Source of the DNA: Brevibacillus formosus
GTDB taxonomy: Bacteria > Bacillota > Bacilli > Brevibacillales > Brevibacillaceae
Length of the DNA stretch: 64,000 nucleotides
Direction of reading: 5' to 3'
Assembly: GCF_003013405.1 (NCBI RefSeq)
Contig: NZ_PXZL01000023.1
Span: 52,161 to 116,160 of the forward strand
A program made the position numbers and the translations under genes. Position 1 is the first letter of the stretch; the number at the start of each line of letters is the position of its first letter. Positions 1-7,541 of this stretch are shown here, piece after piece. The notes under the pieces were generated by a model, which saw nothing but the letters and a program-made list of their open reading frames with translations, had not been told where the DNA came from and did not search any database.

Positions 1-360
1 GCGAGGGATGCATGGCAAGCTACCATCCGCCATATCGCCTTGGAAGGCAGATGCTTCGTTTTATCGAGCAATCAGTACGTAACAAAAGATATGTATCCGA
101 CTGATTTAGCTTGCTACGACGATCTGGCTTCTTCGCCAGACGAGATGTGCAGGGGTGGAAGTGCGATTGTGGGGCCATTGGGTGACTATATCGTCGAGCC
201 TGTTTTTGGTCGGGAGGAGATTCTCTGCGCTGATCTGGACATTCGCGATATCGCTTATAGCCAATTCGATTTTGATGTCGTTGGACATTACTCGCGACCA
301 GATGTTTTTACGTTGTTGGTGAATGAAGAGAAAAAAGAGAATGTGAAGTGGATGAAGTAA
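1..360 (+). CDS. Nitrilase, C-terminal part (5' end outside window)
   Basis: The frame is open from base 1 and gives the last 119 residues of a carbon-nitrogen hydrolase. The segment reading RGGSAIVGPLGDYI, followed by an acidic stretch and GHYSRPDVFTL near the end, is characteristic of the C-terminal half of aliphatic/aromatic nitrilases, which hydrolyse nitriles to acid plus ammonia in the cytoplasm. The catalytic Glu-Lys-Cys residues would lie upstream of the window, so activity and substrate cannot be judged. The reading frame ends at a TAA in an acidic, lysine-rich tail. Confidence 0.85.
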   Translation, partial: ARDAWQATIRHIALEGRCFVLSSNQYVTKDMYPTDLACYDDLASSPDEMCRGGSAIVGPLGDYIVEPVFGREEILCADLDIRDIAYSQFDFDVVGHYSRPDVFTLLVNEEKKENVKWMK

Positions 361-543
361 GTCCGTTTGTAAAATGCAGAAGGCCTCCATTGCTTGATAA
401 AAGCGGATTAGTGCTGTGGTGGGGGAAGGAGCTTTGGCAAAGAACTTGGACGTGAATCCAGGGAAGTAAATCGCTCCCATGTTCTAGCGCTCAAAACGCT
501 CTAATAGCTTCTAAGAAACAAAAGCTGTCGAAAGTCCTGTCAT

Positions 544-717
544 ATGTTTGGAAGGAGACCGCCCGAACGCAGAGAGGATACAGGCGACTGGAAAACATGT
601 GGCAGGGCTTCCTTGGAAAACGTCGAAAACGATTTTCGCTATGTGGATACCAACGAGGGAAACGTGACGTTTTTTCAAGGATCGTGTACGAGTTACTCTA
701 TCATGGCGGATTATTAA
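544..717 (+). CDS. Doubtful 57-codon ORF in the nitrilase-DUF2165 gap
   Basis: The 386-base gap after the nitrilase holds no convincing gene. One short frame from an ATG at 544 runs to TAA at 715-717. Its second half, from SLENVENDFRY to the end, has a protein-like composition, but the first half is Arg/Pro-rich and there is no clear ribosome binding site. It may be the eroded 3' end of a lost gene. No family is recognised. Confidence 0.2.
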   Translation: MFGRRPPERREDTGDWKTCGRASLENVENDFRYVDTNEGNVTFFQGSCTSYSIMADY

Positions 718-746
718 AGAAGTAGGAAAAGAGGTGTTGAGCATCA

Positions 747-1256
747 ATGAGTGATTTGACGTTACGGTATTTGAAGGTTTTGGTTGTAGCATTATCCGCA
801 GCATTTGGAACATTCATTTTCTTAGGAAATCTGATGGACTACCATTCCAATTATCAATTTGTCCAACATGTTCTGTCCATGGATACCACGTTTGAGGGTA
901 ACGCACTTATGTGGCGAGCGATTACTGATCCTACTGCTCACACCATAGCTTATATCGGAATCATCATTGCGGAAGGGTTATTCTCGCTTTTTGGTTGGAT
1001 CGCTGCAGGAAATATGCTGCGTAATGTAAAGAAGGATGCAAAAACATTCAATAACTCGAAAACATTTGCATACATCGCATACATGGTTGCTTTTTGCATC
1101 TGGTTTTTCGGATTTGCCATTGTGGGCGCGGAGTGGTTCGCTATGTGGCAATCACAAGTATGGAATGGTCAGCAGGTAGCGTTTAACATTACAGAGGTGA
1201 TGATTGGATTCGTTATTTTGGTTTCCTTGCGAGATGGAGAATTAACAGATAGATAA
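747..1256 (+). CDS. DUF2165 family small integral membrane protein
   Basis: The 169-residue protein has four hydrophobic segments at about residues 8-29, 64-88, 106-128 and 144-162. The first loop contains LMDYHSNYQFVQHVLSMD and the third segment ends in a GAEWFAMWQS stretch, both characteristic of the DUF2165 family of predicted inner-membrane proteins of unknown function. An upstream GAGGTG about ten bases before the ATG supports the start. It stands alone and is followed by a terminator hairpin, so it is probably monocistronic. Confidence 0.8.
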   Translation: MSDLTLRYLKVLVVALSAAFGTFIFLGNLMDYHSNYQFVQHVLSMDTTFEGNALMWRAITDPTAHTIAYIGIIIAEGLFSLFGWIAAGNMLRNVKKDAKTFNNSKTFAYIAYMVAFCIWFFGFAIVGAEWFAMWQSQVWNGQQVAFNITEVMIGFVILVSLRDGELTDR

Positions 1257-1262
1257 TACAAG

Positions 1263-1294
1263 AGCCACGTTCCTATGAGAGCGTGGCTTTTTTG
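1263..1294 (+). terminator. Rho-independent terminator after the DUF2165 gene
   Basis: The stem AGCCACG (1263-1269) pairs with CGTGGCT (1282-1288) and is followed by a T run. It overlaps the 3' end of the convergent SDR gene and may serve both sides. Confidence 0.75.
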
Positions 1295-2151
1295 TTAAAT
1301 ATGCGAGGGAATCACGAACGTAGGGTTATGCTGGTTCAAAATATCTTCCATTCGTTGACGCACAGTTTCTTTATACGAGGGATCTGGCAGAATGTAAAAG
1401 CGATTGCTCTTGATCGCCAAAAAGGTGTGATCAGCTACTTCTTTCGGAGAAATTCCTTGCTCGACACCTGAACGAATGAACTGGTCGATGGCGATGGTCA
1501 TCGGTGAAGGCTCCACGATATCTCCTGGTTTACTGAACTCCGCTGGACGATTGCGATGGGCGTCACATATTTGCGTCTGAACAAAGCCAGGGCATAAAAC
1601 GGAAACGCCAATTTTGGATTGGATCATTTTTAATTCGTGGTAAAGGGTTTCCGACAGACTGACTAATGCATGCTTGCTGACACGATAAATGCTATTCCCT
1701 GGTCCAGACTCTAGACCAGCGAGAGAGGCGGTGTTCACGATGTGGCATTCAGTCCCTTGTTTTAACATCATGGGTACGAAAATTTGTGTAGCGTGAATGG
1801 CTCCCCACAAGTTCACATTCATGACCCATTGCCAATCAGCGAGGGTGCTTTGCCAGATTGTCGAGCCTGCGCCAACCCCTGCATTGTTGAACAATAGATG
1901 GACAGCACCAAACGATTCTAGCGTTTTCTGTGCGAGCGTCTGGATATCTTTTTCTTTGCTTACATCCGTTACGACGGCGAGGACAGTTGCTCCTGTTGAC
2001 TGTAACTCCTGCTCTACTCGTTGGAGCGCCGCTACTTCCACATCGGCAAGAACGACCTTCATTTCTCCTCAGCACAGCGCATTGCCAATGCACGACCAAT
2101 ACCGCTGGCCGCTCCGGTAATGACCGCTACTTTGTTTTCAAACTGATTCAT
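1295..2151 (-). pseudogene. Short-chain dehydrogenase/reductase, frameshifted near its N-terminus
   Basis: Two reading frames together make one SDR. The first (start ATG at 2149-2151) encodes about 30 residues including the cofactor motif TGAASGIG and runs into TGA at 2059-2061. The second continues from an ATG at 2060-2062 and carries NNAGVG, the catalytic YRVSK motif and the rest of the fold, 255 residues. The joint lies in GAGGAGAAATGAAG, where one base is out of phase. The stop and the new ATG overlap as ATGA with a GAGGAG just ahead, so restarting is conceivable. More likely this is a one-base indel or sequencing error. An intact product would be an NAD(P)-dependent oxidoreductase of unknown substrate. 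Confidence 0.75.
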
Positions 2152-2200
2152 GATAGGCCTCCTTCAAAAATGCACAAACACAATGAATAGTTGTTTTGAT

Positions 2201-2233
2201 TATAATAGACAATTTATTAAAATGTCTATTATT
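2201..2233 (-). promoter_or_regulatory. Palindromic operator overlapping the SDR promoter
   Basis: A perfect inverted repeat TAATAGACA (2203-2211) and TGTCTATTA (2223-2231) sits 50 bases upstream of the SDR start. On the minus strand a TAGACA -35 and a TATAAT -10 with 18-base spacing coincide with it, so a repressor bound here would block the promoter. No cognate regulator gene is adjacent. Confidence 0.5.
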
Positions 2234-2375
2234 AATTTGTGTGAGTGCAATCAGGATACTTCGAGCATGTGGTAATATGAACAGCTTATTGATTGGGTGG
2301 CAAATAGGCGTGGGTTAATGGAATGGATAGCAACGCTGAGCTTGCGCTGTGGGAACATGATAGCGGAAAAGCTAA

Positions 2376-2401
2376 AAAAGCACCCATTGACGGGTGCTTT
2401 T
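2376..2401 (-). terminator. Terminator after the lipoprotein gene, possibly bidirectional
   Basis: AAAAGCACCC (2376-2385) pairs perfectly with GGGTGCTTTT (2392-2401) around a six-base loop. The minus-strand copy ends in a T run. Confidence 0.85.
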
Positions 2402-2430
2402 ACTCTGTATGAGGGGGAATCGTTGTTTCC

Positions 2431-3081
2431 TTATTGCACTTTATAAGACATCAAAATTTCTTGCGCGATTGGCTTCCACTCTTCCATTTGTGCCTCGGTG
2501 CAATTGAAAGTGGTCATCAGCATTTTGCCGTCGAGCTCTGTAAAGAAAATGAGGTTGTAAATTTTCGTATCAGCAGCAGGAGTCAGCAGTTCGAACACAC
2601 CAACGTTTTTTCCGTTGATTTGGATTACTTCATCGCGATACCAGGTTGCATCTTTGTACATATTGGAAAACGCTTGTTTCATCGGGTCCTTCAGGTCTTT
2701 GATGAGGCTGTCCTCCTGAATAGGTGTTTCTGTATGACTAAACGCAATGTTAATGGAACCTTTTTCATCGGTATAAATCAAGGAAGGACGATTTTCCATC
2801 GGGTATTTTGTTTTTGCCATCTCTTCGGACATGACAGTAAAGCCTTTTGGAATCAAGATTTCCACTTTGTCATTCAGAACCTTTTTCGCTTCCAGCTTGT
2901 CGTTTGTTGTTGCAGTTGGCGCTGGTGCAGCAGAATCAGTTTTTGGAGCTTCAGTTGTTTTAGCAGCTTCTGTGGTTTGTGCTGCATTTTGTTCAGCTGG
3001 CTTTGTATCAGCTGGTTTGTTCGAACAAGCAGAAACAGCCAACATGGAGAGCAGCAAAGCTACGGATACTAGTTTTTTCAT
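2431..3081 (-). CDS. Secreted lipoprotein of unknown function
   Basis: The 216-residue protein begins with a lipoprotein signal ending in the lipobox VSAC, so it is predicted to be lipidated on a Cys at about residue 19 and held on the outer face of the membrane. A Thr/Ala/Pro/Lys-rich linker (about 25-60) follows, then a globular domain of about 150 residues containing IPKGFTVMSEEM and ending with a MTTFNCTE segment. The C-terminal domain resembles small extracellular lipoprotein domains of Firmicutes, but no named family is recognised. A terminator follows, and it has its own promoter region, so it is a single-gene unit. Confidence 0.8.
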   Translation of the reverse strand: MKKLVSVALLLSMLAVSACSNKPADTKPAEQNAAQTTEAAKTTEAPKTDSAAPAPTATTNDKLEAKKVLNDKVEILIPKGFTVMSEEMAKTKYPMENRPSLIYTDEKGSINIAFSHTETPIQEDSLIKDLKDPMKQAFSNMYKDATWYRDEVIQINGKNVGVFELLTPAADTKIYNLIFFTELDGKMLMTTFNCTEAQMEEWKPIAQEILMSYKVQ

Positions 3082-3282
3082 CTGAATTGATCCACCTTTT
3101 TATACATAATTGGAAATGTACGGAATTTCCTTTCCGATTCTAACATGGTGTGTATAATACTGGGAATACGAGAGGTTAATTGCGAATATTCGAATAATAG
3201 CTCTTCTCTCTTACATGCCCAAGTAGACTAGGACAAAATACACCCATTTAAAATGTGATAAAATGAGTATAATTACCTATTT

Positions 3283-4599
3283 TCATATATTGTTTGTCGT
3301 AATATAGCGGTCGCGAATCTTCTCTCTCAAATAATTTACCGCAAAACGCAAAAACGCCCCGTTCCACCCCATATAAATACCGAAATTGTTCAGCTGTGCA
3401 ACATACCCGAGCATGACAAAGCGCTTGAAACGGGCATTCCGACCTTTTGGTGCTTGCAGTCTGCCATTGATGCGCAGCGTACTCCATCCCCACAAATGGG
3501 TGAAGCAATAATGCAGGGCCTCAGATGACAGCTCCACATCACAATCGAATGGGTCGCATGGGGATTCGATCAACCCATCTGCCAGGGAAAAGCGAAATGT
3601 CTTTTGATAGTCTGACAAATAAAAGGTAACGGGTCTAACGATAAAGAGAAACAGCGAATGATTATTTTTCCGAATCTGTTCCTTGAAGTCCAAGCCAGCC
3701 TCGAAGAGCATGTCCAATTCGATTTTGACCGAAGGAAGAAGAGTAGGAGAGGAAGCCATCTTCTCATAGTCGCGTGCGTAGAGGGCAAGCGCCTTCGCAG
3801 GATCATGAGCTTCATGTGGCGTCCACGTATCCCCGGGATACAAAATAATTGGTTCGGCATCCGTTTCTTCCCGCAAAAGGCGGTACACACTGTCTACTTT
3901 ATTGATTGCATCATTCATGTAATAGTTTTCGTCGTGACAAAACCAAGCGAAGCTGGCGAAGGGAATCACGTAGAGAGGTTGAAGGACTTCCACCTGTTTT
4001 TTCACCCGGGCGAGCTTTTCCATGGCTCGTTTTTTGCGGAGCAGAAAGTCTTCCTTGTTCCCCGCCCAGCCTGCATACGAGAATTGCGTCCATAATAGAT
4101 CGATGTCACCGACAAGATTTAGGATATCCTTGGCTTCCTGTGTAGTGCTGACCTCGCAATCGTTCAGGTTCAGAATCGTTATGTCAGCTGTCTTGATGCA
4201 AAGCCAGGAATCGCCGACAGGAAACGGCCGACACAAAACAGAGACATCGTCGGACAAGGAGTACCATTTGTCCGGAGAGAGCTCAATGACTTGCTGAAAG
4301 CCAAAGGTACGGCACCATTCGATCACTTTTTTATCGGTTGACTGCTGGTAGAGGATCGTGATTCGCTTGCGATACTCCTCGGGTATGGTTCGGAGGCTCT
4401 GTGGATGAAAATGATCCGGATGCTCATGAGAAAACCATATATGCGTAATCTCGGCAAAATCCTCAGAGGCGAAGCGGGTCTTGGCTAACAAGCCCCAGCC
4501 GTAATCAAAGGCAGTTCCCGTAAGCCAAGGATCGGTCATTAATTTGATAGAATCATGTTTCCATAAAAATGAAGCGTGGTTGACCATTTGAAATTTCAT
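3283..4599 (-). CDS. Metallo-beta-lactamase-fold protein (UlaG-like)
   Basis: The 438-residue protein begins with a beta-rich MBL-fold segment (NHASFLWKHDSIKLMTDPWLTG) and carries the metal-binding motif HEHPDH at residues 58-63. This resembles the UlaG / NAPE-PLD / CMP-Neu5Ac hydroxylase branch of the superfamily, whose members hydrolyse or oxidise diverse substrates. The C-terminal 200 residues (from about YPGDTW) have no recognised domain. A GGGAGA site lies about eight bases upstream of the ATG. It stands alone between a lipoprotein gene and a divergent secreted-protein gene, and the substrate is unknown. Confidence 0.75.
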   Translation of the reverse strand: MKFQMVNHASFLWKHDSIKLMTDPWLTGTAFDYGWGLLAKTRFASEDFAEITHIWFSHEHPDHFHPQSLRTIPEEYRKRITILYQQSTDKKVIEWCRTFGFQQVIELSPDKWYSLSDDVSVLCRPFPVGDSWLCIKTADITILNLNDCEVSTTQEAKDILNLVGDIDLLWTQFSYAGWAGNKEDFLLRKKRAMEKLARVKKQVEVLQPLYVIPFASFAWFCHDENYYMNDAINKVDSVYRLLREETDAEPIILYPGDTWTPHEAHDPAKALALYARDYEKMASSPTLLPSVKIELDMLFEAGLDFKEQIRKNNHSLFLFIVRPVTFYLSDYQKTFRFSLADGLIESPCDPFDCDVELSSEALHYCFTHLWGWSTLRINGRLQAPKGRNARFKRFVMLGYVAQLNNFGIYMGWNGAFLRFAVNYLREKIRDRYITTNNI

Positions 4600-4774
4600 G
4601 TGATTTGTCTCCCTATGTATACTAGCGATTTGCTAAAAGGGATGATCCTGCCGGGGAGAAAAACGTGACAGGAATTTGAAAAAAATATTTTTTCAGGGAT
4701 GTGTGTCACAAGCTGTGCATGAGGAGGATCGTAACAAGTGAACAGCAATCAACGAGTCGAAAGGATGAACCGAC

Positions 4775-5974
4775 ATGAAAAAGCAAGCACTTGTTACCGT
4801 TAGCATGGCAGCACTCCTTCTCTCAGCCGTATCCCCATTCGGGATCGCACAGGCACAAACCAACATGGTAGTCGCTGCGAATAAAGCTCAAGTGATCACT
4901 TTTGATCAGCTCGTCAAAGAAATGGATAAAAAACAACCCGTCTCCATGTACATCGAATCGACGCACACATCGAAAGCGAAGCAGGGCACCCAGACCCAAA
5001 AGGCTAAAACTTGGGATAACACGGTCAAAGGGGAATGGAGAGAGGAAATCTCGGACGGGAAAAGGGTTCAGCATGCCGTAGGGAAAGCAGGACAGGTGGC
5101 AGCGTATCAAGAAGGTGGCCGAGGATTTGTCCACTCCGCAACGATTGGCACATACGATAATGAAATCAACAAGACGAAGCGAGAGCTACAGCGCTTGAAA
5201 GTGGCGTTGCCAGATTCGAAGGTGGCGATAACCGTGAAGGAAGCACAACTGTTGAATCGAGCTGTGTATCATGTCGCGAAAAAAGAAGAGGCGAAAATCG
5301 ATGGCAAGCTGCACCATTACCAGGATGAACTGTGGATCGATAAAGAGACAGGACTGCTGCTCAAGCGCACCTTCACCCACAATCAAGCACAAGTATTTTC
5401 GTACACCGTAGACAAGGTGAATTTCCAACCCGTATTTGATGAGAAAACGTTCGAAGTGGGCATTCCAGCGGGTGTGGAGCAAGGCAAGTTTTCCCCTGAG
5501 GTGGAAAAGGTAGTAGCCGAGGTTACGAAGATTTTCCCAGACACTGCACAGTTTTCCGATTATGATGATTACGGCAACGAAGGTAACTGGCAACTCCTGA
5601 AAATGCTTGAAGCGCAAAAACGGGTGTACAGTCCGACCCCTCGAGCAGAAGCTCTCGTTATCATGGATACCCGGACAAACGAATTGAGCAAAGTAATGAT
5701 CCAAAATCCAGATTGGGTGTCGAAAAAGCTCCCTGCCGAGAAGGTGGCAAAAGAGAAAGCAGCCGCTTTCCTGAAGCAGCTTGTTGGCGATCAAGCAAGC
5801 CAATATAAAGTAGAGGCAAAGGTCGAGCGGGGCGGTGGCGGTGCCATTTTTGAAGACTACGACTATGGGTTTGTAACAGCAGACGTGACGTTCCGTCCAG
5901 CCACAGGCAAGGGAATCACGATCTCCGTCGATGAAGCGGGTCGTATCGTAGGTTTTCGGTATACGGATGAGTAA
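4775..5974 (+). CDS. Secreted LolA/MucB-like protein with YcdB-like C-terminus
   Basis: The 399-residue product has a classic signal peptide (MKKQ..., cleavage probably after AQA near residue 28). Residues about 40-235 resemble the outer-membrane-lipoprotein-carrier/MucB half-barrel found in many Firmicute extracellular proteins, with WIDKETGLLLKR as a typical strand-turn. Residues about 240-399 look like one YcdB/PepSY-type repeat (AEKVAKEKAAAFLKQLVGD, then a strand ending in TISVDEAGRIVGF). This places it with the YcdB paralogues at 7542 and 58371, but it lacks the ECF-type promoter they share. A strong terminator follows. Confidence 0.7.
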   Translation: MKKQALVTVSMAALLLSAVSPFGIAQAQTNMVVAANKAQVITFDQLVKEMDKKQPVSMYIESTHTSKAKQGTQTQKAKTWDNTVKGEWREEISDGKRVQHAVGKAGQVAAYQEGGRGFVHSATIGTYDNEINKTKRELQRLKVALPDSKVAITVKEAQLLNRAVYHVAKKEEAKIDGKLHHYQDELWIDKETGLLLKRTFTHNQAQVFSYTVDKVNFQPVFDEKTFEVGIPAGVEQGKFSPEVEKVVAEVTKIFPDTAQFSDYDDYGNEGNWQLLKMLEAQKRVYSPTPRAEALVIMDTRTNELSKVMIQNPDWVSKKLPAEKVAKEKAAAFLKQLVGDQASQYKVEAKVERGGGGAIFEDYDYGFVTADVTFRPATGKGITISVDEAGRIVGFRYTDE

Positions 5975-5989
5975 GAAAGAGATAGGGAA

Positions 5990-6023
5990 AACAGTCGCTT
6001 GCATTTGCTGGCGACTGTTTTTT
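5990..6023 (+). terminator. Terminator after the LolA/YcdB-like gene
   Basis: AACAGTCGC (5990-5998) pairs with GCGACTGTT (6011-6019) and is followed by a T run. The hairpin is also just past the 3' end of the convergent nitroreductase. Confidence 0.85.
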
Positions 6024-6044
6024 ATGTGGAGCCAATCGTTGGTT

Positions 6045-6707
6045 TTATCCGATAAAACGAATAATTTCTTCCTTCGCTTGTCTGGTTTTCGCACGGGGCT
6101 CATTTTTCCGATAACCAAAGGCCACCATGCAAGCGACGCCAAAGCGGTCTCTGTCGAGGAGCCCCTCCGACGCAAGGATATCCTCGACCTTTTCTTTTGA
6201 AAAGCCTTCAATGGGGCAGGAATCAATGCCGATCATAGCAGCAGACGTCATCATATTGCCAAGTGCGATGTAGGTCTGTCTGGATGCCCATTCGAACATG
6301 ACTCGCTCGTCTTCAAACAGGGCGAAATCGTTTTTCAGGAAGTGATCGTAAGCGGCGCCTTTTTGTTGTACGACGTTTTCAGGTAAGTCCTGCGTTTCTT
6401 TCATCATATGCTGGATATATTCGGAATCAGCGGCCATTTCCTGTTTGGTCCGCGCCAGTACGATGACGAAATGGCTTGCGGTCGGCAGTTGCTTTTGCGC
6501 ACCCCATGTGACCGGTAACAGCTTCTCTCTAAGAGCTGGATTTTGCACCACGAGGAAATTCCATGGCTCAAAACCAAAAGAGCTGGGGGACAGACGAGCC
6601 GTCTCCATAATAAAGTCAAAGTCTTCCGTCGTAATTTTTTTAGCTGCATCAAACTCTTTGCAGGCATGTCTGAATTGATAAGCTTCTATGATTTGATCTT
6701 TACGCAT
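6045..6707 (-). CDS. FMN-dependent nitroreductase family NAD(P)H oxidoreductase (YfkO-like)
   Basis: The 220-residue length and motifs fit the nitroreductase family: an N-terminal FRHACKEFD segment (FMN phosphate binding), SPSSFGFEPWNFLVV near residues 40-54, a GNMMTSAAMIGIDSCPIEGF segment and GVACMVAFGYR near the end. Such enzymes reduce nitro compounds or quinones using a tightly bound FMN. It is closest in length and motifs to YfkO of Bacillus subtilis. A divergent HxlR-type regulator 340 bases away suggests control like the yodB-yodC pair, but a decayed gene lies between them. Confidence 0.85.
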   Translation of the reverse strand: MRKDQIIEAYQFRHACKEFDAAKKITTEDFDFIMETARLSPSSFGFEPWNFLVVQNPALREKLLPVTWGAQKQLPTASHFVIVLARTKQEMAADSEYIQHMMKETQDLPENVVQQKGAAYDHFLKNDFALFEDERVMFEWASRQTYIALGNMMTSAAMIGIDSCPIEGFSKEKVEDILASEGLLDRDRFGVACMVAFGYRKNEPRAKTRQAKEEIIRFIG

Positions 6708-6732
6708 GATCTCAACCTACTTTCGAATAAGT

Positions 6733-6952
6733 TTATGATACCGTTGATAGAAAATGGGCGATTTCCTCGATGAGGGTCTCTCCCTGATTTCACGAGATGA
6801 CGAGTATTGGAGCTGTGATGCTACTCAGCAATCGACGAATATGGATGCGACTCTCCAGCTCGAATCTTTCACGGGAGTGGGACCGTTTTCCTCCACTGCG
6901 TAAGCGATGTCGACTGGGTCTACCCTATTTGCTTTTCTATAAGCTCCCTCCT
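6733..6952 (-). pseudogene. Alpha/beta hydrolase relic
   Basis: The gap between the nitroreductase and the HxlR gene holds no intact gene on either strand. On the minus strand one frame reads RRLLSSITAPILVIS, a stop, then GETLIEEIAHFLSTVS and a stop. These match the final strand and last helix of alpha/beta hydrolases, with the segment between them deleted. An upstream piece reading YRKANRVDPVDIAYAVEE lies in the same frame before another disruption. It is interpreted as a deletion-ridden 3' remnant. Confidence 0.45.
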
Positions 6953-6999
6953 TTAAAAGTGTTTTACAAAACTGAGCATACCGAATACACTGAAGAAAA

Positions 7000-7030
7000 G
7001 TAAGTACGCACTTTTTCGGTTAATACTTAC
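7000..7030 (+). promoter_or_regulatory. Inverted repeat upstream of the HxlR gene
   Basis: GTAAGTA (7000-7006) and TACTTAC (7024-7030) form an inverted repeat ending 20 bases before the HxlR start. The TACT/AGTA core resembles half-sites of YodB/CatR-type HxlR operators, so autoregulation is plausible. Confidence 0.4.
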
Positions 7031-7049
7031 GAAAAGGGAAGTGAGTGGG

Positions 7050-7430
7050 ATGAAGAAGAAACCAGCGATGAGGTACCTGTTAAATGGCAAAGAATATCCT
7101 TGCCCGATCGAGCTTGCCGTCTCGGTTTTTGCGGGACGATGGAAGGTATCAATCATTTGTCAGCTGTTCAAAGGGAAAAAAAGATACGGAGAATTAAAGA
7201 AAAATATAATCGGTGTGAATCATAAAATGTTGGCAGAGCAATTACGAGAATTGGAGGAAGCAGGAATCATCAAGCGTGAAGTATATCCGGTCGTTCCGCC
7301 AAAAGTAGAGTACGAGTTAACCGAGCTAGGGCAAGGCTTGGGACCTGTTATTGAGTATTTGCGAGAATGGGGAGAACATTTTCAAACAGAGGCACCAGAA
7401 GAGTCTCTATCTACTGCTCATGGGTCATGA
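7050..7430 (+). CDS. HxlR-family transcriptional regulator
   Basis: The 126-residue protein has the HxlR winged helix: YPCPIELAVSVFAGRWKVSIICQL, then KRYGELKKNIIGVNHKMLAEQLRELEEAGII and the wing VEYELTELGQGL. A conserved Cys at about residue 18, just before the first helix, is the position used by redox or quinone sensors of this family. The ATG at 7050 is chosen over an upstream GTG at 7041 because AAGGGAA lies at a suitable distance only from the ATG. It is probably an autoregulated sensor that may also control the divergent nitroreductase. Confidence 0.85.
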   Translation: MKKKPAMRYLLNGKEYPCPIELAVSVFAGRWKVSIICQLFKGKKRYGELKKNIIGVNHKMLAEQLRELEEAGIIKREVYPVVPPKVEYELTELGQGLGPVIEYLREWGEHFQTEAPEESLSTAHGS

Positions 7431-7460
7431 AAACCGCCACCTGAAAGGGTGGTTTTTTCT
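7431..7460 (+). terminator. Terminator after the HxlR gene
   Basis: The stem CCACC/GGTGG with flanking AAAC/GTTT pairs (7431-7455) is followed by a run of T. The next promoter begins inside the trailing T-rich stretch. Confidence 0.75.
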
Positions 7461-7463
7461 TTT

Positions 7464-7494
7464 TTGTAACCTCCCTGGAGTTTTTCCGACTATT
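7464..7494 (+). promoter_or_regulatory. ECF-sigma-type promoter TTGTAAC-N16-CGACTATT
   Basis: TTGTAAC (7464-7470), exactly 16 bases, then CGACTATT (7487-7494). The same two boxes with the same spacing precede the YcdB paralogue at 58371 (58296-58326). The sequences resemble SigX-type ECF promoters (TGTAAC and CGAC). The ECF factor at 59922 is the obvious candidate reader. Confidence 0.7.
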
Positions 7495-7541
7495 ACATAG
7501 GACAAAAAACAAACACAAAAATTCCTTGGGAGGGAACAACT

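Noticed and set aside
2434..3072. Plus-strand 212-codon frame opposite the lipoprotein
   Set aside because: It mirrors the lipoprotein gene, which has a signal peptide, lipobox, ribosome binding site and terminator.
4700..4740. TGTCACA upstream of the gene at 4775 as a second ECF41 promoter
   Set aside because: The only following CGT lies 19 bases away, not 16, and the site is too close to the start for a normal leader.
5186..6226. 346-codon minus-strand frame opposite the LolA/YcdB-like gene
   Set aside because: No homology-like motifs, biased Phe/Arg/His content, and it overlaps two well-supported genes.
6797..7003. 68-codon plus-strand frame before the HxlR gene
   Set aside because: Basic, low-complexity chance frame that overlaps the hydrolase relic on the other strand and the HxlR inverted repeat.
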